Shown here: one piece after another, positions 31,031 to 39,158 of the stretch
Layout of the letters: the number at the start of each line of letters is the position of its first letter
Position numbering within the stretch: position 1 is the first letter of the stretch
Assembly: GCA_023461275.1 (NCBI GenBank)
Contig: JAEYMI010000028.1
Span: forward strand, 124,001 to 188,000
Source: Actinomycetes bacterium
GTDB lineage: Bacteria; Actinomycetota; Actinomycetes; Mycobacteriales; Mycobacteriaceae
Direction: 5' to 3'
DNA: 64,000 bases
The notes under the pieces: generated by a model
Told to the model about the DNA's origin: nothing
Databases searched by the model: none
What the model saw: only the letters and a program-made list of their open reading frames with translations
Made by a program: the position numbers and the translations under genes

Positions 31031-33412
31031 ATGGCCGACGAACCGAATAGTGCCGCGCCGGTGACCCATGCGCCACAGGCGTCACGTCCGGTGTCTTCCA
31101 CCGCGTCGGGATCGCCCGAACCTTCCGCCGTCGACGGTGCCGCGTCGGCGTCACGACGAGTGCGGGCCCGGCTGGCCCGAAGGATGACCGCCACGCGCAG
31201 CCAGGTCCGGCCGGTCCTCGAGCCGCTGGCCACACTGCATCGCGAGATCTACCCGAAGGCCGACGTCGCTTTGCTGCAGCGCGCCTACGACGTCGCCGAG
31301 GAACGGCACCGCGATCAGACCCGCAAATCCGGCGATCCGTACATCACCCACCCGCTGGCGGTGGCCACCATCCTCGCCGACCTCGGGATGGACACCATCA
31401 CCCTGGTGGCCGCGTTGTTGCACGACACGGTCGAGGACACCGGTTATTCGCTGGAGGCACTCGAGAAGGACTTCGGTGCCGAAGTCGCCCATCTCGTCGA
31501 CGGGGTCACCAAGCTGGACAAGGTGGCGCTCGGCAACGCCGCCGAGGCCGAGACCATCCGCAAGATGATCATCGCCATGGCGCGGGACCCGCGGGTGCTC
31601 GTCATCAAGGTCGCCGACCGTTTGCACAACATGCGCACCATGCGGTTCCTGCCGCCGGAGAAGCAGGCACGCAAAGCTCGTGAAACCTTGGAAGTCATTG
31701 CGCCGCTGGCACATCGACTTGGTATGGCCACAGTCAAGTGGGAGCTCGAAGACCTCTCCTTCGCCATCCTGCACCCCAAACGCTACGAGGAGATCGTGCG
31801 CCTGGTCGCCGATCGCGCACCGTCGCGCGACACCTATCTCGCACGGGTTCGCGCCGATATCAACAACGCGCTCTCGGCCGCGAAGATCACCGCGACCGTC
31901 GAGGGCAGGCCGAAGCACTACTGGTCGATCTATCAGAAGATGATCGTCAAGGGCCGCGACTTCGACGACATCCACGATCTGGTCGGTGTCCGGATTCTCG
32001 TCGACGAGGTCCGTGACTGCTATGCGGCGGTCGGCGTGGTGCATGCACTCTGGCAGCCGATGGCCGGCCGCTTCAAGGATTACATCGCGCAGCCGAGATT
32101 CGGTGTCTACCAGTCGCTGCACACCACCGTCGTCGGCCCGGAGGGCAAGCCGCTGGAGGTGCAGATCCGCACCGAGGCGATGCACAACACCGCCGAGTTC
32201 GGCATCGCCGCGCACTGGCGATACAAGGAGAGCGGCTACAAACGCAACGGCAACAAGGGGGGCGGTCGCAAGGCCGAACTCGCCGAGATCGACGACATGG
32301 CCTGGATGCGTCAGCTGCTCGACTGGCAGCGGGAAGCCGCCGACCCGGGTGAGTTCCTGGAGTCGCTGCGCTATGACCTCGCGGTCAAGGAGATCTTCGT
32401 CTTCACGCCCAAGGGTGACGTGATCACGCTGCCGGCCGGTTCGACTCCCGTCGATTTCGCGTACGCCGTGCACACCGAGGTCGGACATCGTTGTATCGGT
32501 GCCCGGGTCAACGGGCGACTGGTGGCGCTCGAACGTCAGCTGGAGAACGGTGAGGTGGTGGAGGTCTTCACCTCCAAGGCCCCCAACGCCGGACCCAGCA
32601 AGGACTGGCAGAACTTCGTCGTCTCGCCGCGCGCCAAGGCCAAGATCCGCCAATGGTTTGCCAAGGAGCGTCGGGAAGAAGCGCTTGAGACCGGTAAGGA
32701 GGCGATCGCCAAGGAGGTTCGCCGCGGCGGACTTCCGTTGCAGCGCTTGCTGAATGCCGATTCGATGGCGGCCATCGCCAACGAACTGCGCTACCAGGAC
32801 GTCACCGCGCTCTACACCGCCGTCGGCGAGAACCATGTATCGGCCAAGCATGTGGTGAGCAGGCTCGTCGCCTCCCTCGGCGGCATCGACGACGCCGTCG
32901 ACGAGATCGCCGAACGGTCAACGCCGTCGACACTGCCCACCCGATCACGGCAGGGCGGCGACGCCGGCGTGGTGGTGACCGGCGTGGACAACGTTCTGGT
33001 CAAGCTCGCCAAATGTTGTACGCCCGTGCCAGGCGATGACATCCTCGGCTTCGTCACCCGCGGTGGTGGCGTGAGCGTGCATCGCGTCGACTGCACCAAT
33101 GCCGGTGCGCTGCAACGACAATCCGAACGCCTGATCGACGTCACATGGGCGCCGTCGCCGTCGTCGGTGTTCCTGGTCGCGATTCAGGTGGAGGCGCTCG
33201 ACCGGCACCGCCTGCTGTCCGACGTCACCAAGGTGCTCGCCGACGAGCGGGTCAACATCCTGTCCGCGTCGGTGACCACCAGTCGCGATCGGGTTGCCAT
33301 CTCGCGCTTCACTTTTGAGATGGGCGACCCCAAGCACCTCGGCCACGTACTCAACGTGGTGCGCAACGTCGAAGGTGTCTACGACGTGTACCGGGTTACG
33401 TCAGCAGCCTGA
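31031..33412 (+). CDS. rel: Bifunctional (p)ppGpp synthetase/hydrolase
   Basis: The 793-aa long RelA/SpoT homologue is the stringent-response enzyme. After an Ala/Ser/Pro-rich N-terminus comes the HD hydrolase domain with HDTVEDT (His131, Asp132), whose residues are intact, so hydrolase activity is expected. The synthetase domain has GRPKHYWSIYQKM, DLVGVRILVDEV and GVYQSLHTTVVGPEG. The TGS domain is about residues 460-520 (VFTPKGDVITLPAGSTPVDFAY), followed by a helical/zinc-finger region (KLAKCCTPVPGD) and a C-terminal ACT domain. The stop codon region overlaps the end of the convergent TetR gene by 17 bp. Confidence 0.97.
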   Translation: MADEPNSAAPVTHAPQASRPVSSTASGSPEPSAVDGAASASRRVRARLARRMTATRSQVRPVLEPLATLHREIYPKADVALLQRAYDVAEERHRDQTRKSGDPYITHPLAVATILADLGMDTITLVAALLHDTVEDTGYSLEALEKDFGAEVAHLVDGVTKLDKVALGNAAEAETIRKMIIAMARDPRVLVIKVADRLHNMRTMRFLPPEKQARKARETLEVIAPLAHRLGMATVKWELEDLSFAILHPKRYEEIVRLVADRAPSRDTYLARVRADINNALSAAKITATVEGRPKHYWSIYQKMIVKGRDFDDIHDLVGVRILVDEVRDCYAAVGVVHALWQPMAGRFKDYIAQPRFGVYQSLHTTVVGPEGKPLEVQIRTEAMHNTAEFGIAAHWRYKESGYKRNGNKGGGRKAELAEIDDMAWMRQLLDWQREAADPGEFLESLRYDLAVKEIFVFTPKGDVITLPAGSTPVDFAYAVHTEVGHRCIGARVNGRLVALERQLENGEVVEVFTSKAPNAGPSKDWQNFVVSPRAKAKIRQWFAKERREEALETGKEAIAKEVRRGGLPLQRLLNADSMAAIANELRYQDVTALYTAVGENHVSAKHVVSRLVASLGGIDDAVDEIAERSTPSTLPTRSRQGGDAGVVVTGVDNVLVKLAKCCTPVPGDDILGFVTRGGGVSVHRVDCTNAGALQRQSERLIDVTWAPSPSSVFLVAIQVEALDRHRLLSDVTKVLADERVNILSASVTTSRDRVAISRFTFEMGDPKHLGHVLNVVRNVEGVYDVYRVTSAA

Positions 33413-33965
33413 GGACTTCCTCGACGAGAGTGTCGTCGAGACGTTCGCGGGTGGCGATCATGCGATACCACAGTGTCCCGAACACGATGTCGGCCACCGT
33501 TTCGGACGAAATTGTCGGCGGTAGATCGCCACGGCTGTCAGCGCGATCGGTGATTGTCGCGAGGGCCTCGCGACGTCGATTGAGGAAGGCGAGCCGGAAT
33601 CGTTCGCCGAACTCGGGACTGATCTGCGCTTCCGCCATGAGTGCGCCTAACACCGCTGCGTACTCGGCGACCGACGCTGTTCGGTAGCTCGCCTCCAGAA
33701 ATGCCCGCAGGTCTGCCCGGTAGCTTCCATGATCATCGACCGGCACGTGTAGCTCGGCCTTGGTTGACGCGGCCTCGAGGAGTACGTCGGCTTTGGTCGG
33801 CCACCAACGGTAGATGGTCTGTTTGCCGACACCTGCGCGTGCCGAGATGCCCTCGATTGTGAGTCCCGCATAGCCTGTCTCGCCGATGAGCTCCAAGGCC
33901 GCGGCCAGAATCGCGGTCCTGGAGTTCTCGCTGCGCGGTCGGCCCGGCTGTCGTGAATCGGTCAC
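33396..33965 (-). CDS. TetR-family transcriptional regulator
   Basis: The 189-aa protein has an N-terminal helix-turn-helix (RTAILAAALELIGETGYAGLTIE, then GVGKQTIYRWWPTKADVLLEA) and a helical ligand-binding C-terminal domain of the TetR_C type ending WYRMIATRERLDDTLVEEVLRLL. Start GTG 33965 places the domain at the usual distance and leaves the operator region free. It is divergent from a short-chain dehydrogenase, with two palindromic operators between them, so it probably represses both genes. The 3' end overlaps rel. The ligand is unknown. Confidence 0.88.
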   Translation of the reverse strand: MTDSRQPGRPRSENSRTAILAAALELIGETGYAGLTIEGISARAGVGKQTIYRWWPTKADVLLEAASTKAELHVPVDDHGSYRADLRAFLEASYRTASVAEYAAVLGALMAEAQISPEFGERFRLAFLNRRREALATITDRADSRGDLPPTISSETVADIVFGTLWYRMIATRERLDDTLVEEVLRLLT

Positions 33966-33980
33966 GCACTCGAGGTTACA

Positions 33981-34019
33981 AGACGTTGCGTCTCGTATAG
34001 TATCGAGACGTAACGTCTC
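33981..34019. promoter_or_regulatory. Twin palindromic operators with -10 element between TetR and SDR genes
   Basis: The first palindrome is AGACGTTGCGTCT (33981-33993), and the second is GAGACGTAACGTCTC (34005-34019). They share the half-site AGACG and have centres 25 bp apart. TATAGT (33997-34002), a good -10 element for the rightward SDR gene, sits between them. Binding of the TetR protein to both sites would block polymerase. The sites also flank the leftward start, giving autoregulation. Confidence 0.75.
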
Positions 34020-34035
34020 ATAAATGGAGGTTGGA

Positions 34036-34719
34036 ATGCGCGCGATAATCATGGGTGGCACATCCGGAATTGGACTGGCCACCGCCGAACGTCTGACGAA
34101 AGACGTCGACGTCACAATCACCGGGCGGGATCCGCTCAAACTTGCCGCTGCCGAGGGTCGTTTCAGCAGCGCGGTACAGCTGGACTCCACCGATCGGGAA
34201 GCGGTTCGCGAGTTCTTCGATGGCTTCGGCCTTTTCGAGCACCTCGTCTTGGCCTTCAGCCCCGGGGCAATCGGCGTCGGCCCGATCCACGACACGTCCT
34301 ATACGGACATCGAATCGGCATTCAACGGAAAACTCTTCGCCTACCTGCATGCCATCGGATGCGCGCAGGTGACCGAGTCGATCACGATGATCTCCGCGGC
34401 CAGTGCGCGGTCGGCGATTCCGACCACTGTTGTACTCGCAGCGGTCAACGGAGCGATCGAGCGGATGGTGTCCCCGCTTGCTGCCGAACTCGCACCGGTT
34501 CGGGTCAACGCGGTCAGCCCCGGCGTGGTCGACACGCCGTGGTGGGGATTCCTATCCGACGAGCAACGAAGAGAGCAGTTCGATGAGGCGAGCGCCACGG
34601 TGCCGGCGGGCCGGGTTGCCACCGCTGACGACGTCGCGGCCGCGGTCGGCTACCTGACCACGGCGTCGATGGTCACCGGCGCCATCCTGCCGGTCGACGG
34701 CGGGCTCACCGTCGCGTGA
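34036..34719 (+). CDS. Short-chain dehydrogenase/reductase under TetR control
   Basis: This classical-type SDR is 227 aa and a little short for the family. The cofactor loop is GGTSGIGLATAERL. TITGRD after strand 2 favours NADP. Unlike classical SDRs the active-site Tyr-x-x-x-Lys is not visible: after SITMISAASARSAIPTT comes VVLAAVNGAIERM, where Tyr and Lys would normally lie. RVNAVSPGVVDTPWW and the C-terminal ILPVDGGLTVA are normal. A start at 34036 is supported by GGAGG (34027-34031). The stop overlaps the next gene (GTGA). The reaction is unknown and could be altered by the missing tyrosine. Confidence 0.82.
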   Translation: MRAIIMGGTSGIGLATAERLTKDVDVTITGRDPLKLAAAEGRFSSAVQLDSTDREAVREFFDGFGLFEHLVLAFSPGAIGVGPIHDTSYTDIESAFNGKLFAYLHAIGCAQVTESITMISAASARSAIPTTVVLAAVNGAIERMVSPLAAELAPVRVNAVSPGVVDTPWWGFLSDEQRREQFDEASATVPAGRVATADDVAAAVGYLTTASMVTGAILPVDGGLTVA

Positions 34720-35161
34720 ATCGCCGACGCACCGTGAGAACCATCGTCATCACCGGCGCGACCGACGGTCTCGGACGCGCACTGGCATCGACGCTGGCCG
34801 AGGACGACGACATCCGACTGATCCTGCACGGTCGCAACGATTCTCGACTCGACATCTTGCGTCATGAACTGGCGGACCGTCCCGCTCAGGTGATGACGGT
34901 GTGCGCCGACCTGGCCGTGATGTCGGAGGTTCACTCACTTGCTGATGCGGTTGCCGGTCTCACCGACGAGGTTGACGTACTGGTCAACAACGCCGGAGTA
35001 CGCTACGGCTGATCAACGAGCCCGATCTGGCCTACGTCAGCGGTGAGTTCTTCGATCGGGCCAGCGAAACCAGAGCGCACCCTGACGCATACAAAGCCGA
35101 CATACGAGAGCGCTTGTGGGATGTCAGTGAGCAACTCACCGCGCGGGTCAGGCGTCGTTGA
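34716..35161 (+). pseudogene. Second SDR gene with internal deletion and frameshift
   Basis: The intact 5' part (GTG 34716) encodes an SDR N-terminus: TIVITGATDGLGRALAS, then LHGRND and VDVLVNNAGVRYG, and stops at 35012. Immediately after, in a shifted frame, a typical SDR C-terminus is readable (EPDLAYVSGEFFDRASE, then ERLWDVSEQLTARV), ending with TGA at 35159-35161. The centre of the gene, including the Ser-Tyr-Lys active site, is missing. About 150 codons that a full SDR would need are absent. The tail overlaps the convergent ppiB end by 14 bp. It is coupled to the upstream SDR by a GTGA overlap, so it was once co-expressed. A 98-aa N-terminal product could still be made but cannot be an active enzyme. 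Confidence 0.75.
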
Positions 35162-36083
35162 CGTTGCTGATCGTTGCGGTGGTGATCTCCACCGGCAACT
35201 TCGGCTTGCCGTCCTGGGCATTGCCGTTGGGGCCGGGATCGATACCACCCTTGGCGACCTTGTCCAACACGGTCAGACCGGCCGGGTCGACCTTGCCGAC
35301 CACGGTGTAGTTCGGTGCGAGCTCGCTGTCGGACAGGACCAGGAAGAACTGGCTGGAGCCGGTGTTGGTCTGCCCCGTCTGCGGGTTGTTGCTGTTGGCG
35401 ATCGCCACGGTTCCGCGTGGGTAGATCACCGGCTGCGTGCCCGACATCGGGTCTGCCTTACCGCCGGACTTCAGGTTGGTCGGCAGTTCGTCCGGACTCG
35501 ACCATCCCGGGCCGCCGGCGCCGGTACCCGTTGGGTCACCGCACTGCAAGACCTTCAACGATTCACTGCTGGTCATGCGGTGGCACGGGGTGTCGTTGTA
35601 GAACTTGTTCTCCGCCAACGAGATGATCGCCGCGGTGTTGCAGGCAGCGCCGTTGCGGTCGAGCGTGATGGGAATCGCGCCCTGACTGGTGTTCAGTGTC
35701 AGCTGGGCGGTGCCCTCTTTGAGATTGCGATCGGCAGGCTTGGGGGAGGTGCGCTGCTTGGACTGGCCGGCCTTCATCTCGTCGAGATACTGCTGGGCCT
35801 GGGCACGCTGCTCGGCGGGCACCTCGGGCGGAACTTCCTTGGGCAGCTGTGCGAAGCGGTCGGGCTGATTCTCGTAGCTGCATGCCGTCCATCGGGCCGC
35901 CTCGCGGTCGTCGAGGACCTTCTTGACGATCAATGTGGTCGCGGTCGCCACGATGGCCACCACCACCGCCGTCGAGATCGACGCGATGATGATCTTGCGT
36001 TTGCGGGCCACCTGGCGTTCGCGCTCGAGACGGTCCTCCAGCTTCCGCTTGGCTGCCTCGCGCCGTTCTTCGTTGGTGGTCAC
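35148..36083 (-). CDS. ppiB: Membrane-anchored cyclophilin-type peptidyl-prolyl isomerase
   Basis: The 311-aa protein has a short charged cytoplasmic N-terminus (TNEERREAAKRKLEDRLERERQ, coiled-coil prone), a single span (IIIASISTAVVVAIVATATTLIV) and an external linker with Cys at ARWTACSYENQ. A cyclophilin domain from about residue 135 has NKFYNDTPCHRM, GTVAIANSN, GSSQFFLVLSDSELAPNYTVVGKV. It would fold exported proteins at the outer face of the membrane, matching Rv2582. GTG 36083 has AGGAGGGG ten bases upstream. It is divergent from the metallo-hydrolase gene. Confidence 0.92.
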   Translation of the reverse strand: MTTNEERREAAKRKLEDRLERERQVARKRKIIIASISTAVVVAIVATATTLIVKKVLDDREAARWTACSYENQPDRFAQLPKEVPPEVPAEQRAQAQQYLDEMKAGQSKQRTSPKPADRNLKEGTAQLTLNTSQGAIPITLDRNGAACNTAAIISLAENKFYNDTPCHRMTSSESLKVLQCGDPTGTGAGGPGWSSPDELPTNLKSGGKADPMSGTQPVIYPRGTVAIANSNNPQTGQTNTGSSQFFLVLSDSELAPNYTVVGKVDPAGLTVLDKVAKGGIDPGPNGNAQDGKPKLPVEITTATISNVNDA

Positions 36084-36160
36084 GCTTGTGGCCCCTCCTG
36101 AACCTCGTCTGAGTTGACGGATGCGCCGCATCTCCCGGGTGTCCGGGCACGGCTGCGCCG

Positions 36161-36275
36161 ATGCTACCGCGCAGCCAAAGTGTGCCAGCACAACCTGAGA
36201 GTTCCGACAACCGGGTCGGTCACGGCGTGGCCGCGCAGGTCGGATCCGCGGGTGGCCGTCGCCGTTTGCCACAAT
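36161..36275. promoter_or_regulatory. Divergent promoter region between ppiB and the metallo-hydrolase gene
   Basis: The plus-strand ATGCTA at 36161-36166 reads TAGCAT on the minus strand, a -10 candidate for ppiB with a leader of about 70 nt. CACAAT at 36270-36275 is a -10 candidate for the rightward gene, giving a leader of about 40 nt with GAGAGG. No other structure is evident in this 240-bp gap. Confidence 0.35.
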
Positions 36276-36323
36276 GGAACGCGGCCGATCCGCTGTCGGC
36301 GACCTGCACACGAGAGGAACCCG

Positions 36324-37043
36324 ATGCTGATCACCGCCTTCGCCGCGGGGATGTTCCAGACCAACTGCTATGTGGTCGCTGCCGCAGCGGGGACCGAAGC
36401 GCTGATCATCGACCCGGGCCAGGATGCCGCTCCGCGCGTCCGCGAAGTGCTGGCCGAACACAACCTGACTCCGGTCGCGGTGCTGCTCACCCACGGGCAC
36501 CTCGATCACACCTGGAACGCCACCGAGCTGTGCGACGAGTTCGCCATCCCGGCCTACATCCACCCCGCAGATCGGCCGATGCTCGCCGACCCGGCGAGCG
36601 GACTCGGCCCGGCGCTCGCGCCGATGCTGGCCTCGCTGGAGTTCCGCGAGCCGCAGAAGGTAATCGACTTCGCCGACGGTGCGGACGTCGAACTCGCCGG
36701 ACTGCGATTCTCCGTCGACCTCGCACCCGGGCACACCCAGGGCTCGGTGCTGCTGGGCTTGACCATCGAGCTCGATTCCGACGACGGTCCGCAGACGGTG
36801 CCGGTCTGCTTCTCCGGTGACGTGCTGTTCGCCGGCTCGATCGGGCGTACCGATCTGCCCGGCGGAAGCCATCAGCAGCTCCTGGACTCGATCGCGTCGA
36901 AGATGCTGACCCTGCCCGACGACACGCAGGTTCTGCCCGGGCACGGCCCACAAACCACAATCGGCGCCGAGCGCGCCACCAACCCGTTCCTCGCCGATCT
37001 CTCCGGCGGAACGACCATCAGAAAGGGGCGTTTCGGACTGTGA
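36324..37043 (+). CDS. Metallo-beta-lactamase-fold hydrolase (glyoxalase II-like), Rv2581c type
   Basis: The 239-aa protein has the zinc-binding signature LLTHGHLDHTWN, the third-ligand region DLAPGHTQGSV, CFSGDVLFAGSIGRTDL, and a final LPGHGPQTT histidine. These residues fit a dinuclear metallo-hydrolase of the hydroxyacylglutathione hydrolase group. Actinobacteria use mycothiol rather than glutathione, so the natural thioester is probably different. The ATG follows GAGAGGAACCCG. It overlaps hisS by 4 bp, an order shared with M. tuberculosis. Confidence 0.9.
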   Translation: MLITAFAAGMFQTNCYVVAAAAGTEALIIDPGQDAAPRVREVLAEHNLTPVAVLLTHGHLDHTWNATELCDEFAIPAYIHPADRPMLADPASGLGPALAPMLASLEFREPQKVIDFADGADVELAGLRFSVDLAPGHTQGSVLLGLTIELDSDDGPQTVPVCFSGDVLFAGSIGRTDLPGGSHQQLLDSIASKMLTLPDDTQVLPGHGPQTTIGAERATNPFLADLSGGTTIRKGRFGL

Positions 37044-38305
37044 GCGCAGAGTTCCAGGCGCCCAAGGGCATTCCCGACTATTACCCGCCGTCGTCGGCCG
37101 ACTTCCGTCGGGTGCGCGACACCTTGAGCGAGGCCGCGCGGCTGGCCGGGTACGGCCACATCGAGTTGCCGATCTTCGAGGACACCGGGCTGTTCGCGCG
37201 CGGCGTCGGTGAGTCGACCGACGTGGTGAGCAAGGAGATGTACACCTTCGCCGACCGCGGCGGACGCTCGGTGACGCTGCGTCCCGAGGGCACCGCCGGC
37301 GTGATGCGCGCGGTCATCGAGCACGGCCTCGACCGCGGCCAGCTGCCGGTGAAGGTCTGCTACGCGGGACCGTTCTTCCGCTACGAGCGCCCGCAGGCCG
37401 GGCGCTACCGGCAGCTCCAGCAGGTCGGTGTAGAGGCCATCGGCGTCGACGATCCGGCGCTCGACGCCGAGGTGATCGCCATCGCCGACGAGGGATACCG
37501 TCGGCTCGGATTGACCGGGTTCCGGCTCGAACTCACCTCGCTCGGCGACGATGAGAGTCGGCCGCGGTATCGGGAAGCGTTGCAGGAGTTCCTGTTCGGA
37601 CTCGATCTCGACGAGCCGACCCGGCAACGCGCGCAGCTCAACCCGCTGCGGGTGCTCGACGACAAGCGTCCGGAGATCAAGGCGGCGACCGCCGACGCGC
37701 CGTTGCTCATCGACTATCTCTCCGACGACGCGCGCGAGCACTTCGACGCCGTTCTGGGTCACCTCAAGCGGCTCGGCGTCGCCTACGAGCTCAACCCGCG
37801 TCTGGTCCGCGGCCTGGACTACTACACCAAGACCACCTTCGAGTTCGTCCACGACGGGCTCGGCGCCCAGTCGGGGATCGGTGGCGGTGGTCGCTACGAC
37901 GGGCTGATGAAACAACTCGGCGGCAAGCAGGACCTGTCCGGCATCGGGTTCGGACTCGGCGTCGACCGCACCATGCTGGCACTGCAGGCCGAGGGCGTCG
38001 CCGACGCCGACGCGGCGCGCTGTGATGTCTTCGGGGTTCCGCTCGGCGCCGACGCCAAGGCTGAACTCGTCGACCTCGCCGGCCGATTGCGTGCCGCCGG
38101 GATCAGCGTCGATCTCGCCTACGGCGATCGAGGCCTCAAGGGTTCGATGAAGGCCGCCGATCGCTCCGGTGCACGTCTGGCCTTGGTCCTCGGCGACCGT
38201 GAACTCGCCGAACGCCGCGTCGACGTCAAGGATCTGCGCAACGGCGAACAGACTCAGGTGTCGCTGGATGACATCGTCGACGAGGTGCGTCGACTGATTG
38301 GATGA
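37040..38305 (+). CDS. hisS: Histidine--tRNA ligase
   Basis: The 421-aa class II synthetase has the histidyl-specific LVRGLDYYTKTTFEFV, motif 1 around GVGESTDVVSKEMYTF, motif 2 CYAGPFFRYERPQAGRYRQ, and motif 3 GIGFGLGVDRTML. The C-terminal anticodon-binding domain has AYGDRGLKGSMKAADR. The GTG start overlaps the upstream stop. The last codons and stop (from 38287) are copied imperfectly 250 bp downstream. Confidence 0.97.
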   Translation: MSAEFQAPKGIPDYYPPSSADFRRVRDTLSEAARLAGYGHIELPIFEDTGLFARGVGESTDVVSKEMYTFADRGGRSVTLRPEGTAGVMRAVIEHGLDRGQLPVKVCYAGPFFRYERPQAGRYRQLQQVGVEAIGVDDPALDAEVIAIADEGYRRLGLTGFRLELTSLGDDESRPRYREALQEFLFGLDLDEPTRQRAQLNPLRVLDDKRPEIKAATADAPLLIDYLSDDAREHFDAVLGHLKRLGVAYELNPRLVRGLDYYTKTTFEFVHDGLGAQSGIGGGGRYDGLMKQLGGKQDLSGIGFGLGVDRTMLALQAEGVADADAARCDVFGVPLGADAKAELVDLAGRLRAAGISVDLAYGDRGLKGSMKAADRSGARLALVLGDRELAERRVDVKDLRNGEQTQVSLDDIVDEVRRLIG

Positions 38306-38571
38306 CGTCGTCAGGTCTCCGCCAAGGCGAGGGCCTGCCCGCCGGCCGAGTGCCCCGAGCCGCCAAGGCGAGGGGCGTATCGAGGCCAAGCTCAAGCCGA
38401 TGGCCCGGAAGCGTGGCACAAACTCGGTGCCACAGCGTGGCCGCGTAGATAGTTGACGCCGCCTCCCGCTCTCACCGAGCCTGTGTCACGCTTTCGGACG
38501 CCTGAGGTTGTGGACAACGCGATTCCGCACGGTGTTGCGTCGTCTGATTGGATGACGCCGTCAGGTCTCCG
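38287..38571. repeat. 35-bp direct repeat of the hisS 3' end, 250 bp apart
   Basis: Copy 1 (38287-38321) spans the last hisS codons, its TGA and 16 bp beyond. Copy 2 (38537-38571) matches it at 33 of 35 positions (GCGTCG[A/T]CTGATTGGATGACG[T/C]CGTCAGG...). The 215 bp between them hold an internal 15-bp repeat (CCGCCAAGGCGAGGG at 38319-38333 and 38360-38374) and an inverted repeat GTGGCAC/GTGCCAC (38413-38419, 38427-38433). The arrangement resembles a small insertion that restored the gene end, or a remnant of an element bounded by attachment-like sites. Confidence 0.7.
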
Positions 38572-38681
38572 ACCTGCAGTGAACGCGTTGTGAGCGAACT
38601 GTGACCGCGCTGCGGCATCTATTTACTGCTGCTAACGGTTACGTTGGGCCGGTCCCTGTCGTCGGTGGAAAAGGTTCTCTG
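38306..38681. other. Intergenic region downstream of hisS
   Basis: These 376 bp have no convincing gene. They hold the second copy of the hisS-end repeat, the CCGCCAAGGCGAGGG repeat pair, and the GTGGCAC/GTGCCAC hairpin. From about 38600 there is an AT-richer stretch (CTATTTACTGCTGCTAACGGTTACG) that probably contains the promoter of the secreted-protein gene. GAAAAGG at 38667-38673 is its ribosome-binding site. Confidence 0.5.
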
Positions 38682-39158
38682 ATGCGTCGTTGGTCCTCGA
38701 GTAGATTCCGATTGCTGATCGTGAGTGTGGTTGCCGGGTGCGCGGTGTCGCTCGGTTCGTCGTTGGTCGTCCAAGGACCCGTCGCGAACGCCGCCACCCG
38801 AACGGTCAACATCGCTTATCCGGGAACCGCGCTGAGCTATCCGGGCCAGCAGATCGACGCCGAGATCGATTCGGGCCGAAAGACGATCACGATCGTGCAG
38901 CGCTCGATGTACGGCCGATCCCAGGTCACCGCTCACTGGGTCAACACGCGAACAGGGCGTTCGGGCGCCACCGGGCTACCTGGCTTTCGTCAGCTGCCCG
39001 GGGCGCTTTATCCCGATCGGTTCGCGGTCCTGCCGACCGGACCCGGACCCGTGCTCGTCTGGGTCACAGGCCGGGTAGAAGGACGCACCGGTCTCATTCC
39101 GACCGGATCAGGCTCCTTCGGCTTCCTGCCGCCCAATGCCAAGCTGATCACCGTCTGA
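38682..39158 (+). CDS. Small secreted protein of unknown function
   Basis: The 158-aa protein has a clear signal peptide: MRRWSSSRFR, a hydrophobic LLIVSVVAGCAVSLGSSLVV, and a likely cleavage after VANA-A. The mature part of about 120 residues is beta-rich and neutral to basic (TRTVNIAYPGTALSYPGQQI, DSGRKTITIVQRSMYGRSQV, VLVWVTGRVEG). The Cys in the signal is not in a lipobox context. I do not recognise the family. It is a single-gene unit after the duplicated hisS end, and its stop abuts that of the convergent peptidase in TGATCA. Confidence 0.75.
   Translation: MRRWSSSRFRLLIVSVVAGCAVSLGSSLVVQGPVANAATRTVNIAYPGTALSYPGQQIDAEIDSGRKTITIVQRSMYGRSQVTAHWVNTRTGRSGATGLPGFRQLPGALYPDRFAVLPTGPGPVLVWVTGRVEGRTGLIPTGSGSFGFLPPNAKLITV

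Noticed and set aside
34024..34035. Upstream ATG at 34024 as the SDR start
   Set aside because: The GGAGG between the two ATGs serves the 34036 start, and the shorter N-terminus begins directly with the Rossmann strand as usual.
36084..36953. Possible 290-residue N-terminal extension of ppiB
   Set aside because: The extension is antisense to the metallo-hydrolase gene, while GTG 36083 has a strong AGGAGGGG site and gives a normal membrane-anchored cyclophilin.
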